Assembly (NCBI GenBank): GCA_933228675.1 | Contig: OW121741.1 | Span: 138,039,858-138,103,857 of the forward strand | From: Stomorhina lunata | Taxonomy: Eukaryota; Arthropoda; Insecta; Diptera; Rhiniidae | Direction: 5' to 3' | Length of the DNA: 64,000 bases | Notes under the pieces: model-generated | The model's input: the letters and a program-made list of their open reading frames with translations, nothing else | Database searches by the model: none | What the model was told of the DNA's origin: nothing | Shown: in pieces, positions 23,316 through 36,830 of the stretch | Layout of the letters: each line of letters opens with the position of its first letter | Position numbering within the stretch: position 1 is the first letter of the stretch | Program-made: the position numbers and the translations under genes

Positions 23316-24515
23316 AAATAGGGGTGTAGGGTATAGTCATTAATAGCAGCATCTTTGTCTTTTGATGTTGCAACAGCCAAAACTAAAGATAAAGTGCACA
23401 AAATCTGTAATATTTACATTGAGATTATTTTAGCCAACAACACTGATAGATGGCCATAACACGCAACATGATGACGATGAGAATGAAGATGATGGTGAGG
23501 ATCATCATAATAATAAAAAATCATTCTGGATAAATTGTAACTACAACATGCATCATAAATGTGTTCGTTCGTTCATACCAATACACTCCATCAAACTCCA
23601 ACACAAACAAACTCACATACAAAGAGTAACAGAAACCAAATAAATAAACTCATATCAACAAGCTTATCAAGGATGAAGACCAAGGAACGAAGGAACAGAG
23701 GCAGGAGCAGTACAACTATAAATATTTCGTAAAACACGGTTAAGTTAAAATACAACAAATGCTGATGTATGATTTGACACATTAAAGTATAAAATATGCT
23801 GCATAGCAAATGTGGCTTATGAATAATGAGCAACAAAACAATCCGCAGCAGCAACACAAGAAAAACACACAAAGACCCACACTTCCCCCAACCTCCTTAA
23901 ATACCAACAACCCCCACAAAAACAAAACATTCTGGAGATAGGGCAGAAGTTGTGTGTCAACGCACAAACCGAGACAGACAACATGACTGACTATAAAAAT
24001 AAGAACAACAAAAAACTGCTGTTGCTGCTGCTTTTCGCTGTTGAATTATAAGTTGCCGCGGCTGCTGCTGCTGCAATATTTGTAAAACGCATAAAATGCT
24101 GCTGAAATGGAATGTAATGAATATTATTGTTATTCCTCTTATCGCTGACGTTGTTTTGCTGCTGTTTGTTTTTTGTTCTTTTTTTTTGGCATTTTTATGA
24201 ACGTTGTAATATGAGCATCAGAGATTATGGTCATCAATTTTGGTATCACGAGGTCGTTTTAATAGAATCCAAAAACACAAAAAGTTTTACATTTAAGAGC
24301 CAAATCAAAAAAGAGGAGTTGGGGAATAAAAACAATTCCTGATTTTTGCCATAAAACAAATCCAAATAAATAAATATGACAAAATTTTTTAATATTTTGG
24401 GGATTAAATTTTTATGGTCAAACATAAAATACAAAATTTTTGGAGTAATAAATATAACGGTTCATGATTAAAGGGGAGAATCTTGTTTAAGTTTAATTAA
24501 AAGAAAAAGATCCAA
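23316..24515. other. Spacer between blocks 3 and 4, with trinucleotide tracts; no gene seen
   Basis: It contains GATGA-type tracts at 23468-23520 and interrupted CTG/GCT repeats at about 24015-24110 (GCTGTTGCTGCTGCTTTTCG; CGGCTGCTGCTGCTGC). Opa-like repeats of this kind are common in fly coding and non-coding DNA. No frame spans them convincingly. Frames 23591-23872 and 24127-24342 have no recognisable domain. Confidence 0.55.
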
Positions 24516-26760
24516 ATAAATGGAATAATTTTTAAAAAATCTTCTTATAGAAATTGTAAAATTCTGAAAATTACCACCTTCCTTAGTTTTTGAAAAAATC
24601 CTTCTTAAAAAATAGAAAACTTTTGAAAAGTTTTCTATAGAAATAATATAAAAACCGAGACATCTTGAAAATTTCACTATAAAAATTTTCAAAATTTTCC
24701 CATATATAGTAAAACTTTGAAAATTTTCATATAAAAATAGTAATATTTTGAAAATTGTCCAATAAAAATAGTAAAATTTTGAAATTTTTCCTGTAATAAT
24801 AGTAAAACTTTTATAAATCTTCCTATAAAATAGTAGAATTTTGAAAAATTTCCTATAAACATAGAAATTTTTGAAAATTATCCTATAAAAATAATAAAAT
24901 TTTGAATACTTTTCTATAAAAACATTGGAATTTTCCTATAAAAATAGTAAAATTTTGAAAATTTTCCTAAAAAATTATAAAATTTTCCTATAAAAATAGT
25001 AAAATTTTGAAAGTTTTCCTATAAAAACAGTAAAATTTTGAAAATTTTCCTATAAAAATAGTAAAATTTTGAAAATTTTCCTATAAAATAGTAAAATTTT
25101 TAAAATTTTCCTGTAATAATAGTAAAACTTTTATAAATCTTCCTATAAAAATAGTAGAATGTTGAAAAATTTCCTATAAACATAGAAATTTTTGAAAATT
25201 ATCCTATAAAAATAATAAAATTTTGAATACTTTCTTTAAAAACATTGAAATTTTCCTATAAAAGTAGTAAAATTTTGAAAATTTTCCTAAAAAATTTAAA
25301 AATTTTGAAAATTTTCCTATAAAAATAGAAAAATTTTGAAAGTTTTCCTATAAAAATAGTAAAATTTTGAACGTTTTCCTATAAAAATAGTAAAATTTTG
25401 AACGTTTTCCTATAAAAATAGTAAACTTTTGAAAATTTTCCTATAAAAATAGTAAAATTTTGAAAATTTTCCGATAACAATAGTAAAATTTTGAAAATTT
25501 TCCTGTGAAAATAGTAATATTTTGAGAATTTTCCTATAAAAAAAGTAAAATTTTGAAAATTTTCCTATAAAAATAGTAAAATTTTGAAAATTTTCCTATA
25601 AAAATAATAAAATTTTGAAAATTTTCCTAAAAATAGTAAAATTTTGAAAATTTTCCTATAAAAATAGTAAAATTTTCCTATAAAAATAGTAAAATTTTGA
25701 AAATTTTCCTATAAAAATAGTAAAATTTTATAAATCTTCCTATAAAAATAGAAAAATTTTCCTATAAAAATAGTAAAATTTTTAAAACTTTCCTATGAAA
25801 ATAGTAAAATTATGAAAATTTTCCTATAAAAATAGTAAAATTTTAACATTTTCCTATAAAAATAATGAAATTTTGAAAATTATTCTATAAAAATTGTAAA
25901 ACTTTGAAAATTTTCCTTTAAAAATAGCAAAAATTTTTAAAAATTTTCCCATAAAAATAGTAAAATTTTGAAAAATTTCCTATAAAACTAGTAAAATTTT
26001 AAAAACATTCCTATAAAAATAGTAAAATTTTGAAAATATTCCCATAAAAATAGTAAAATTTTGAAAATTTTCCTATAAAAATAGTTAAATTTTTTAAACT
26101 TTCCTATAAAAGTAGGAACATTTTGACAATTTCCTTAAAAAAATAGTAAAATTTCAAATTTTTTTATTAATTTTCAAAATTTTCCTACAAAAATTGTAAA
26201 ATTTTGAAAATTTTCCTATAAAAATTTTTAAAATTTGTTTGAAATAGTAAAATTTTGAAATTTACAAATTTCCTTTAAATAGTGAAATTTTGCAAATTTC
26301 CCAACAAAGACTGTAATTTGGCAATAAATAGTGAAATTTTAAAAATATCCCTTTAAAAAAGTGAAATTTTAAAAATGTACCTAAAGATAATAAAATGGTT
26401 CTGAATTGGAATAGAAACAGTAAAAATTTTCTGAGTTCGTTATAAAATAGGAAATTTTTAAAATTTCGAAAAGTTCCTTTTTAGTAATGAAATTTCGAAA
26501 GTTTCCTTATAAATAGTGATTCTTAAAATTTCCTTTTAAATAATTAAATTTTGAAAAGTTTTCTATAAATAACGAAAATCTGAAAATTTTCTTATGAATT
26601 ATGAAATTTCGTATATTTACTTTGAAATAATGGAATTTTAAAATCTATCTTAAAAATAAAAGTTTTTGAAATATTTTTATAAATAATGAAATGTAAAAAT
26701 TAATCTATTTTTCAAAAAACTTTGAAAATTTTCTTAAATATAATGTAATCAATAATAAAT
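24516..26760 (-). repeat. 31-bp minisatellite block 4 (family II variant, reverse orientation)
   Basis: The unit CCTATAAAAATAGTAAAA plus TTTTGAAAATTTT repeats every 31 bp (25564 to 25595). The GTG of block 3 is replaced by GTA. A segment starting CCTGTAATAATAGTAAAAC at 24790 recurs at 25110 with all its idiosyncratic variants, giving a 320-bp higher-order duplication. The right part after about 26270 is degenerate. Confidence 0.94.
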
Positions 26761-28010
26761 AGAAGATAACAAATGACAAGTCGAATATGTATTTCTAAAT
26801 TTTTTAAAATTTTCTTCTTAGCAGTTTTTTTATTTCAAAATTTTTCTATAAAGTCGAAATTATAGATTTGTGTAGAAACTAAAGATTTTCTTTGCTGACA
26901 ACCTTAACAACGTGAAATAAATTTTTTCCCACAAAACAAATTTAACCCAGAAAAGTTGGTAATAAAAATAAAATTTTGTTTACGCTCAACTACAAAATTT
27001 CGCAAAGTATTTATCACCATCATCCCATAATCATTCCCTGCCCAAATCTCAGGAGCTGAGGGAAGAAAGGCCTTAGGAGTTTATAGAGGTGTTGACGATG
27101 ATGATGAAGAAAAATCTCTTAAACATTACGTGACCGTATACATATTAATACATCATTTAAGTATTTTGTTCCCCTAAGAGACGAAAAAAGGAGTTTTATT
27201 GTATTTTTTTTTTCTTTTGCGAAAATTTTCGTCATGGTCATAAAAATTGCATTTAAAATGCGTTCTTTACGCATTTCGTCATTTCGTTAAAAGTAGAGGA
27301 GATTTTTTTGTTGAATTACATAAAAAACAGGGTTGCATTTAATGTTAAGTTAATGTTTAGCGAAAAAAGAGAAGGCGAAGCATTTATAGGCGGTAATAAA
27401 AATTGTTGAACTTTTTGTTTTTTTTTTTTTATTTTTCGTTACGCTTTTATAAGTTATAAATAAAGTATAAACGAAATGAGAAAAAAATACGTTATAAATA
27501 CGAGAATATTTACTTTGTTGGTTTGTGGAAAATGGGAAAACCCCTTAAAAAAAGCAAGAAAAAAATATTGTATAATCGTAAAAATTTTGTAGAAAATGAA
27601 CAAATTTAATGATGATTGCGTTTGAGCTTAATTTTTATGATTACAAAGTATTTCAGCTGCTTATGTATGTCCGTCTGTCTGTCGTTGTATCTGCCTTGCC
27701 AACAACTCATTATTATTATTATTATAATAAGAGTTGATTTCCTTGAATTCAGTTTCTATTTTATAGGACAAAGGGGGAAGATTGTTGAATGACTTTGAGG
27801 GCGGAAATATTATATATTTACTTTATTTAAGAAATCAAATATTTAATGAAAAGGACGACAATTTCAGGGAGATTTATAATTTTCTACGTTATCACTAAAA
27901 AACACTTGTTAGAGGAAAATAAACTTAAATCAACCTCAAAATTGTTATATTTTTGCGGTAGAAAAAATTATTAAAAATCTTTTTATGAGTGTTAGAATTA
28001 ATATGCAGTG
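26761..28010. other. Spacer between blocks 4 and 5, no gene seen
   Basis: It contains a (GTCY)n tract near 27669 (GTCCGTCTGTCTGTCG) and a small hairpin-like AACTCATTATTATT...AATAAGAGTT near 27704-27736. No frame of interest. Confidence 0.55.
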
Positions 28011-29935
28011 TTTTTACATCAAAAAATAAATAACGAAATTTCCCTTTAAAATATAAATTTTAGAAACTTTCCTTTAAAGAGAAAATTTTTTAAAATTTGA
28101 ATTATATAACGAAATATATAAAATTTCCATATAAATATAGAAATTTGTAATATTTTTTTATAAACAACGAAATTTTGAAAATTGGCCCAAACTAAAGAAA
28201 TATTGAAAATTTCCTTATTAATAACGAAATATTGAAAGTTTCCCCATAAATAACGAAAATTTGAAAATTCTAGTATAAATACTTACAAAATGTTTAAAAT
28301 TTCTTTATAAATAACAAAGTTTTTAATATTCCCTAATAAATAACGAAATTTTGAAAATTTCTCTATAAATAACGAAATTTTGAAAATTTCCCTAAAAATA
28401 ACGAAATTTTGAAAATTTCCCTAAATATAACGAAATTTTGAAAATTTCCCTAAAAATAACGAAATTTTGAAAATTTCCCTAAAAATAACGAAGTTTTGAA
28501 AATTTCCCTATAAATAGCGAAATTTTGAAAATTTCCCTATAAATAACGAAATTTTGAAAATTTCGCTGTAAATTATGAAATTTTGAAAATTTTCCTATAA
28601 ATAGCAAAATTTAGAAAATTTCCTGTTTTATATCGAAATTTTGAAAATTTCCTTAAAAATAACGAAATTTAGAAAATTTCCCTAAAAATAACGAAGTTTT
28701 GAAAATTTCCCTATAAATAACGAAATTTTGAAAATTTTCCTATAAATAACGAAATTTTGAAAATTTCCTTAAAAATAAAGAAATTGAAAAATTTCCCTTT
28801 AATAACGAAATTTCGAAAATTTCCTTATAAATAACGAAATTTTGAAAATTTCCCTGTAAATAATGACATTTTGAAAATTTTCCTATAAATAGCAAAATTA
28901 AGAAAATTTCCTTTTTAATAATGAAATTTAGAAAATTTCCCTAAAAACAACGAAGTTTTGAAAATTTCCCTATAAATAACGAAATTTTAAAAATTTCCTT
29001 ATAAAATAAATAACGAAATTTTCAAAATTTTCTTATAAATTTCCCTAAAAATAACAAAATTTTGAAAATTTTTCTATAAATTACGAAATTTTGAAAATTT
29101 CCATAAAAATAACGAAGTTTTGAAAATTTCCCCAGAAATAACGAGATTTGGAAAATTTTCCTACAAATAACGAAATTTTGGAATTTTCCTTAAAAATAAA
29201 GAAATTGGAAAATTTCCCTTTAATAACGAAATTTCGAAAATTTCCTTATAAATAACGAAATTTTGAAAATTTCCCTGTAAATAATGACATTTTGAAAATT
29301 TTCCTACAAATAGCAAAATTAAGAAAATTTCCTTTTTAATAACGAAATTTAGAAAATTTCCCTAAAAATAACGAAGTTTTGAAAATTTCCCTAAAAATAA
29401 CGAAATTTTGAAAATTAACCTAAAAATAACGTAATTTTTAAAATTTCACTAAAAATAACGAAATTTTGAAAATTTCCCAATAAATTACGAAATTTTGAAA
29501 TCTACCCTGTAAATAACGAATTTTTAAAATTTCCTATAAATAACGAAATTTTTAAAATTTCCTAAAAATAACGAAATTTTTAAAATTTCCCTATAAAGAA
29601 CGAAACTTCGAAAATTTCCATATAACTAACAAAATTTCGAAAATTTTTCCTATAAATAAGAAAATTTCCTTAAATAACGAAATTTTAAAAGTTTCCCTGT
29701 AAAAACCGAAATTTTAAAAATTTCCCTTACAAATAAGAATATTTCGAAAATTACATTAAATTTTAAAAATTAGCGAAATTTTGAAAAATTTCCTAAAATT
29801 TTGAAAATTTCCTTTTAAATAACGAAATTTTTAAAAATTCCCTACAAATAACAAAATTTTGAAAATTGTCCTATAAATCACAAAATTTTGAACATTTCCT
29901 TATAAATAACGAAATTTTTTAATTTTCCTTATAAA
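28011..29935 (-). repeat. 29-bp minisatellite block 5 (reverse orientation)
   Basis: The unit ATAACGAAATTTTGAAAA then TTTCCCTAAA has a 29-bp period (28401 to 28430) and differs from blocks 3 and 4 by ACGAAA in place of AGTGAAA. A segment with a rare TAATGACATTTTG variant and its neighbours occurs at 28861 and again at 29282, a 421-bp higher-order duplication. Orientation follows the TTTTGAAAATTTCCC strand of block 3. Confidence 0.93.
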
Positions 29936-31700
29936 TTGACTATTCTTAGGAAATTTTAAAAAAATTGACTATTTATAGGAAATTTTTCGAAAATTATTTT
30001 TTTTTTGTTTGACAATTTTTAAAAAAGTTTGCTATTTTAAGAAATTTTTCGAAAATTTACCATTTATAGGAAATTTTTCGAAAATTTACTCTTTATAGAA
30101 AATTTAAAATTTTTCCATGGAAAGCGAAATTTAGAAAATATTCTAAATTTTAAGCATTTCTTTATAAATTTTTAAAATTTCCTTTAAAATATATACATAT
30201 TTAGTCCTTTAACTCCTGGTGGAACATAGGGCCTTAAAATAACGAATTTTAAAAATTTTATGAAAAAAATAATTTTTTAAAATTGTTTTTAAAAATTCAA
30301 ATCTTTAAAACTTCCCTCTAGGAATAGAGAAATTTTGGAAATTATTAAAAAAATTTCATTGTTAATTATGAAATTTTTTTTTATAAAATTCCCCATAAAT
30401 AGAGAAATTTTTAAAATTTCATAAAAATTTTCCAATTTTTAGACGAATTTCTTTTAATTCTTCGTGTTTCCTATGTCCCAAATTACGAAATATTTTTACA
30501 TTAAAAATTTATAATAATAAAAAAACGAAGATATAAAAATTCCTTAAGCATTTAAAATTATTTAATTGCATTCTTTTGTTAACAAAAATTATTTGTTACA
30601 AAGTTTATAACCTTTGATGTTGGAAGAGGAGAGTCGACAATCTTTGAAGCTAAATTGGTGGTTGCACACAAATTCATCCAAAACATATCAAACATTGGGA
30701 AGCACGCATGAATTTTTAGGTGAAGATTTTATGAAAAATCTCTTTAGAAAATTTCTGTAAAACCATAAAACAGTAATAAATGGAATTTTCAGCTTTCCAC
30801 AGGAAAACATTTCAATACTTTAATAAATCAAAAATTTTATGGTCATTTAAAAAAAAGGTATTTGGTGTTAACATGACAGATATGTGAGTTTGTATTGTCA
30901 TAAAGTCATTTTGTTGATGTCAAAGTGGGAAAATCCATTAAGTGAAAATTTAAATTGGGAAAATTGTAATTGGTACCACAAAATATCAAATCGAATTAAA
31001 AAGAAAATAAAGTAATCAAATTGCTTAAGCGTTATGTGAAAGACTACCTGCTTACAACTTAAATTACTGAAGTTATTACATATTTATTATTTCTGAATCA
31101 TAAGCCATTAATAATTATATAGAAAAATGTTTTGAAAAGTTTTTTTTTTTATTTTCATAGTAAGATATTTTCACTTTTGTTCTTTTATAAACTCATTACT
31201 TCACACATTTTCCCTACCCCAATGTGCAAATTCATAATAAAAATTTAATTTCTTCTATTTTCTTCTCGTTTAAGTCTATTATTAGCGCCAGACATTTAAC
31301 ACGAAATACTTTTCACTAAATTCTATATTCATTCTTTTCATTTTTTATTTTTGGAGGCCTAGAGTTTTTACAACATTTCTTTATAAATTGTTTTCCCATT
31401 TTGTTTTTTTTTTATAAACTCATATATATTTTAAAATTTTTATAACTTTTTTCATATGCATATTTTTCTAACACATTTTCTTAGGCGGAAGATTGTGATG
31501 TTTATTCTATTATTTCCAGTAATTTTGGGGCAAAAAAAAATTTAAAATAATTTTAGGGCTAAATCCATTAATGAGTGGAAAGCAAAAAAAGTTCATTTAA
31601 CTTTAGATTAATTTAGTAATTGCTAATACATACTTTTTTGTATAATATAAATTATTCAATTCTGTGGAATAATACGAATTTCTTAGAAAAAATTTGAGTA
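29936..31700. other. Short flipped patch, then spacer between blocks 5 and 6; no gene seen
   Basis: At about 29936-30110 a few units switch to the forward form TATAGGAAATTTTTCGAAAA, abutting the reverse-oriented block 5, so the orientation switch is local and abrupt. From 30110 to 30470 there are degenerate fragments of both forms. The rest is unique AT-rich sequence without a supported gene. Confidence 0.6.
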
Positions 31701-34060
31701 AAAGTAACATTTATTTGTTGAATTTCGCAAATTTTTTGAAAATATACTACTTATCGAAAATTTTTCAAAAATTGACTATTTATAGCAAATTTTTCGAAAA
31801 CTGACTATTTATAGGAAATTTTTCGAAAATTTACTATTTATAGGAAATTTTTCGAAAATTGACTATTTATAGGAAATTTTTCGAAAATTAACTATTTATA
31901 GAAAATTTTTCGAAAATTGATTATTTATAAGAAATTTTTCGAAAATTGATATAAATATAAATTTTTCGATAATAGACTATTTATCGAAAATTTTTCAAAA
32001 ATTGACTATAGGAAATTTTTCGAAAATTGACTATTTATAGGAAATTTTTCGAAAATTGACTATTTATAGGAAATTTTTCGAAAATTGACTATTTATAGGA
32101 AATTTTTCGAAAATTGACTATTTATAGGAAATTTTTCGAAAATTGACTATTTATAGGAAATTTTTTCGAAAATTAACTATTAAGGAAAATTTTTCGAAAA
32201 ACGACTATTTATAGGAAATTTTTCGAAAATTGAGTATTTATAGGAAATTTTTCGAAAATTGACTATTTATAGGAAATTTTTCGAAAATAAACTATTTATA
32301 GGAAATTTTTCGAAAATTGACTATAGGAAATTTTTCGAAAATTGACTATATATAGGAAATTTTTCGAAAATTAACTATTTATAGAAAATTTTTCGAAAAT
32401 TGATTATTTATAAGAAATTTTTCGAAAATTGATATAAATATAAATTTTTCGATAATTGACAATTTAAAGCAAATTTTCGAAAATAGACTATTTATCGAAA
32501 ATTTTTCAAAAATTGACTATTTATAGGAAATTTTTCGAAAATTGACTATTTATAGGAAATTTTCGAAAATTGACTATTTATAGGAAATTTTTCGAAAATT
32601 AACTATTTATAGGAAATTTTTCGAAAAACGACTATTTATAGGAAATTTTTCGAAAATTGAGTATTTATAGGAAATTTTTCGAAAATTGACTATTTATAGG
32701 AAATTTTTCAAAAATTGACTATTTATAGTAAATTTTTCGAAAATTGACTACTTTTATAGGAAACTTTTCGAAAATTGACTATTTATAGGAAATTTTTCGA
32801 AAATTTACTATTTATAGGAAATTTTTCGAAAATTGACTATTTATAGGAAATTTTTCGAAAACTGACTATTTATAGGAAATTTTTCGAAAATTTACTATTT
32901 ATAGGAAATTTTTCGAAAATTGACTATTTATAGGAAATTTTTCGAAAATTGACTATTTATAGGAAATTTTTCGAAAATTGACTATTTATAGGAAATTTTT
33001 CGAAAATTGACTATTTATAGGAAATTTTTCGAAAATTGACTATTTATAGGAAATTTTTCGAAAATTGACTATTTATAGGAAATTTTTCGAAAATTGACTA
33101 TTTATAGGAAATTTTTCGAAAATTGACTATTTATAGGATATTTTTCCAAAAATTTATAGGAAATTTTTCGAAAATTGACTATTTATAGAAAATTTTTCAA
33201 AAATTGACTATTTATAGGAATTTTTTCGAAATTGATTATTTATAGGAAATTTTTCAAAATTGACTATTTATAGGAAATTTTTCAAAAATTTACTATTTTT
33301 AGGAAATTTTTCGAAAATTGACTATTTATAGGAAATTTTTCGAAAAATTGACTATTTATAGGAAATTTTTCGAAAATTGACTATTTATAGGAAATTTTTC
33401 GAAAATTGACTATTTATAGGAAAGTTTTCGAAAATTGACTATTTATAGGAAATTTTTCGAAAAATTTATAGGAAATTTTTCAAAAATTGACTATTTATAG
33501 GAAATTTTTCAAAAATTTACTATTTTTAGGAAATTTTTCGAAAATTGACTATTTATAGGAAATTTTTCGAAAAATTTATAGGAAATTTTTCGAAAATTGA
33601 CTATTTATAGAAAATTTGTCGAAAATTGACTATTTATAGAAAATTTTTCGAAAATTGATTATTTATAGGAAATTTTTCGAAAATTGACTATTTATAGAAA
33701 ATTTTTCGAAAATTGACTATTTATAGGAAATTTTTCGAAAATTGACTATTTATAGGAAATTTTTCGAATATTGACTATTTATAGGAAATATTTCGAATAT
33801 TGACTTTTTATACGAAATTTTTTAAAAATTGACATTTATATAAATTTATTCGAAAATTTAGTGTGTATTAGAATTTTTTCGAAAATTGGCTAATTATAGG
33901 AAATATTTCGAAAATGGACTTTTTATAGGAAATTTTTCGAAAATTAACTATTTATAGGAAATTTTTCGAAAATCGACTATTTATGGGAAATTTTTCGAAA
34001 ACTGATTATTTGTAGGAATTTTTTCGAAAACTGAAAAAGTGAAATTTTTTTGAATTTGAA
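31701..34060 (+). repeat. 29-bp minisatellite block 6 (forward orientation)
   Basis: The unit GACTATTTATAGGAAA plus TTTTTCGAAAATT has an exact 29-bp period (33001 to 33030). Homogeneity is very high at 32820-33120. A segment with the odd GATATAAATATAAATTT unit occurs at 31948 and 32431, giving a higher-order repeat of about 483 bp. Short units lacking GACTATT occur near 33145, 33465 and 33570. TTCGAA within each unit is a recurrent palindrome. Confidence 0.95.
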
Positions 34061-35020
34061 ATTTTTTTTTCGTATTTTCCTAAATTTTTCATTAATCTTT
34101 TAAAATTTATTTAAATCTTCATTTAATACTCCTCCAGATACTTATTCCTTCTTCCTCATTTGAATTTGAGTGAAATAGATCTTTATTGATTGAATGTGTG
34201 GGCATTTTCTTGATTTGTTTAGAAAAACATCGATAAATTTCAATTAAATCATTAATGATTTTTTTATAAGTTGAAGTGGATACAGAGAATAAATATTTTT
34301 TTATACTTATTGGCTAGAGATAATTATACTTTAACAAAACAAATACTTATTTACTCCTCAATATTTATTTTCAAAATTTCCTATAGTACTTAAGAAAATA
34401 TATGGAATTTTATGAGAGTGTGTGTGCGTGTTTTCATGGAAAATATGGCGCCTGTTTGGCCTAATTATTAGGCGGGATTAGCTTAATTAACACTCGTTTA
34501 ACACTTTTGTTTCCACAAAAAATAAAAAGAAACAAATGTCCATTCAACAGAAAACAACAATAACAAAAACAAAAAAACATTGTGTGATACAACAATAACA
34601 ACAACAGCAATAATTTTCGATACAAATTCAATAATTAAATACAAACATTCCACAAGGAAAAGATACATCAAGTATCTACAAATGTGGGAAATTTTATTCC
34701 AAAGGTCTTTTTTTTTGTCTTTTGTTATTTGGAAATGGGTGTGTATTTTATCTTTTTTTTCTCGTTTTGATAATTCAAGTGTTTGCAAAGTGTTATGATA
34801 ATGATAAAAATGATAAAGAGAACCGAAAAAAAAAAACTAATGATCACCCCTATTGAAGATTACTTGTCTTTAAACTTGAAAATGATTTAAGTGGTTTAAT
34901 TGAATTCTCAAAAAAATTATTACAAAAAGGTTTCGCCGATGGTTTTCTGAGAAATTGTTAGACAATTAAATGTCCAGAAGTTATTTTTAAATTTTATGGA
35001 GTTCAAAGTTGGCTTTGTAA
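34061..35020. other. Spacer between blocks 6 and 7, no gene seen
   Basis: It includes a perfect 15-bp palindrome GCCTAATTATTAGGC (34459-34473) close to TTAATTAA, in a slightly GC-richer patch with GATTAGC words. AT-rich homeodomain-type binding words are possible, but nothing more can be claimed. Overlapping frames on both strands near 34500-34800 have no domain. Confidence 0.55.
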
Positions 35021-36830
35021 CCTTTAGGGATATTTTCAAAATTTTACATTTTAAAAGAAATTTTTAAGAATTATACTATTTAGGGGAAATGCACATAATT
35101 TCATAATTTATACGGAAATTTTTAATATTGCAATATTTAATTTGAAATTAACAAAATTTCACTATTTATAGATTTTTTTTCCTTTTTTTAGGGAAATTTG
35201 CAAAATTTTACTATTAAAGCATAATTTTATTTTTCCGGACAAAATTTTGAAATTTTTCCATTTTTATAGGGAAATTTTCCAAATTTCCAAATGTTTATGC
35301 AAAATTTTTAAAATTTTGCCAATTTATATTGAGATTTTCAAAATTTTACTATTTTCTATGACGAAATTTTCACAATTTCACTATTTTGTATTTAAATATT
35401 GTAACTTTCAATATTTCAATATATTTATAGGGAAAACTTTCAAAATTTTATTATTTTTATAGGGAGATTTTCGAAATTTTACTATTTTTATAGGGAAATT
35501 TTAAAAATTTCAGTATTTGTATACAAAATTTTTAAAATTTTGCCAATTTATATTGAGGTTTTAAAAATTTTACTATTTTCAATGAGGAAATTTTCAAAAT
35601 TTCATTATTTTGTATTTGAATATTTCAATTTTTAAAATATCAATATTTTTATAGGGAAAACTTTCAAAATTTCACTACTTTTATAGGGAAATTTTAAAAT
35701 TTCACTATTTTTACAGGGAAATTTTTAAAATTTCACTATTTTTAAAGTGTAATTTTTAAAATTGCACTCTTTTTATAGGGAATTTTTTCAAAATTTCACT
35801 ATTTTTATAGGGAAATTTTCAAAATTCCACTATATTTATAGGGAAATTTTCAAAATTTCACTATTTTTGTAGGGAAATTTTCAAAATTTCAATATTTTTA
35901 TAAGAAAATTTTCAAAATTTCAATATTTTTAATAGAAAATTTTCAAAATTTCACTGTTTTTACAAGGGAAATTTTCAAAATTTCATTATTTTTACCGGGA
36001 AATTTTTAAAATTTCACTATTATTATAGTGAAATTTTCAAAATTTCACTATTTTTATAGGGAAATTTTCAAAATTTCACTATTTTTATAGGGAAATTTTC
36101 AAAATTTCACTATTTTTATAGGGAAATTTTCAAAATTTCACTATTTTTATAGCGAAATTTTCAAAATTTCACTATTTTTATAATGAAATTTTCAAAATTT
36201 CACTAGTTTTATGGATAAGTTTTCAAAATTTCACTAGTTTTATAGGGAAGTTTTGAAAATTTTACTATTTTTTAGGGAAATTTTAAAAAATATCACTATT
36301 TATATAGGAAAGTTTTCAAAATTTCACTATTTTTATAAAAAAATTTTCAAAATTTTGATATTTTTATAAGAAAATTTTTAAAATTTCACTGTTTTTATGA
36401 AGGAAATTTTCAAAATTTCACTATTTTTACAGGGAAATTTTCAAAATTTCACTAGTATTATAGGGAATTTTTCAAAATTTTAGTATTATTACAAGGAAAT
36501 TTTCAAAATTTCACTATTTTTATGGGGAATTTTTCAAAATTTTGTAATTTTTGTTGGAAAATTTTCAAATTTCAACATTTTTATAGAAACATTTTCAAAA
36601 TTTCACTGTTTTGATAGGGAATTATTTTTAAATTTTACTATTTTTGTATTTAAATTTTTAACATTTTATAATTTTTATACAAATTTAAATATTTTACTAT
36701 CTTTCAAAGTAAATTTTTAAAATTTCACAAATTTTATAGGAAATTTTCAAAATTTAATTTTTTAAAGGAAAATTTTCAAAATTTGTTTTTATATTATTTT
36801 TAAGTATTTGGTTGTATCTTTTTGCATTTT
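35021..36830 (+). repeat. 31-bp minisatellite block 7 (family II, forward orientation)
   Basis: The unit TTTTTATAGGGAAATTTTCA followed by AAATTTCACTA is the forward counterpart of block 3. The homogeneous core is about 35800-36180. Two similar segments with GCCAATTTATATTGAG (about 35318 and 35541) mark a local duplication of about 220 bp. The edges are degenerate. Confidence 0.94.
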
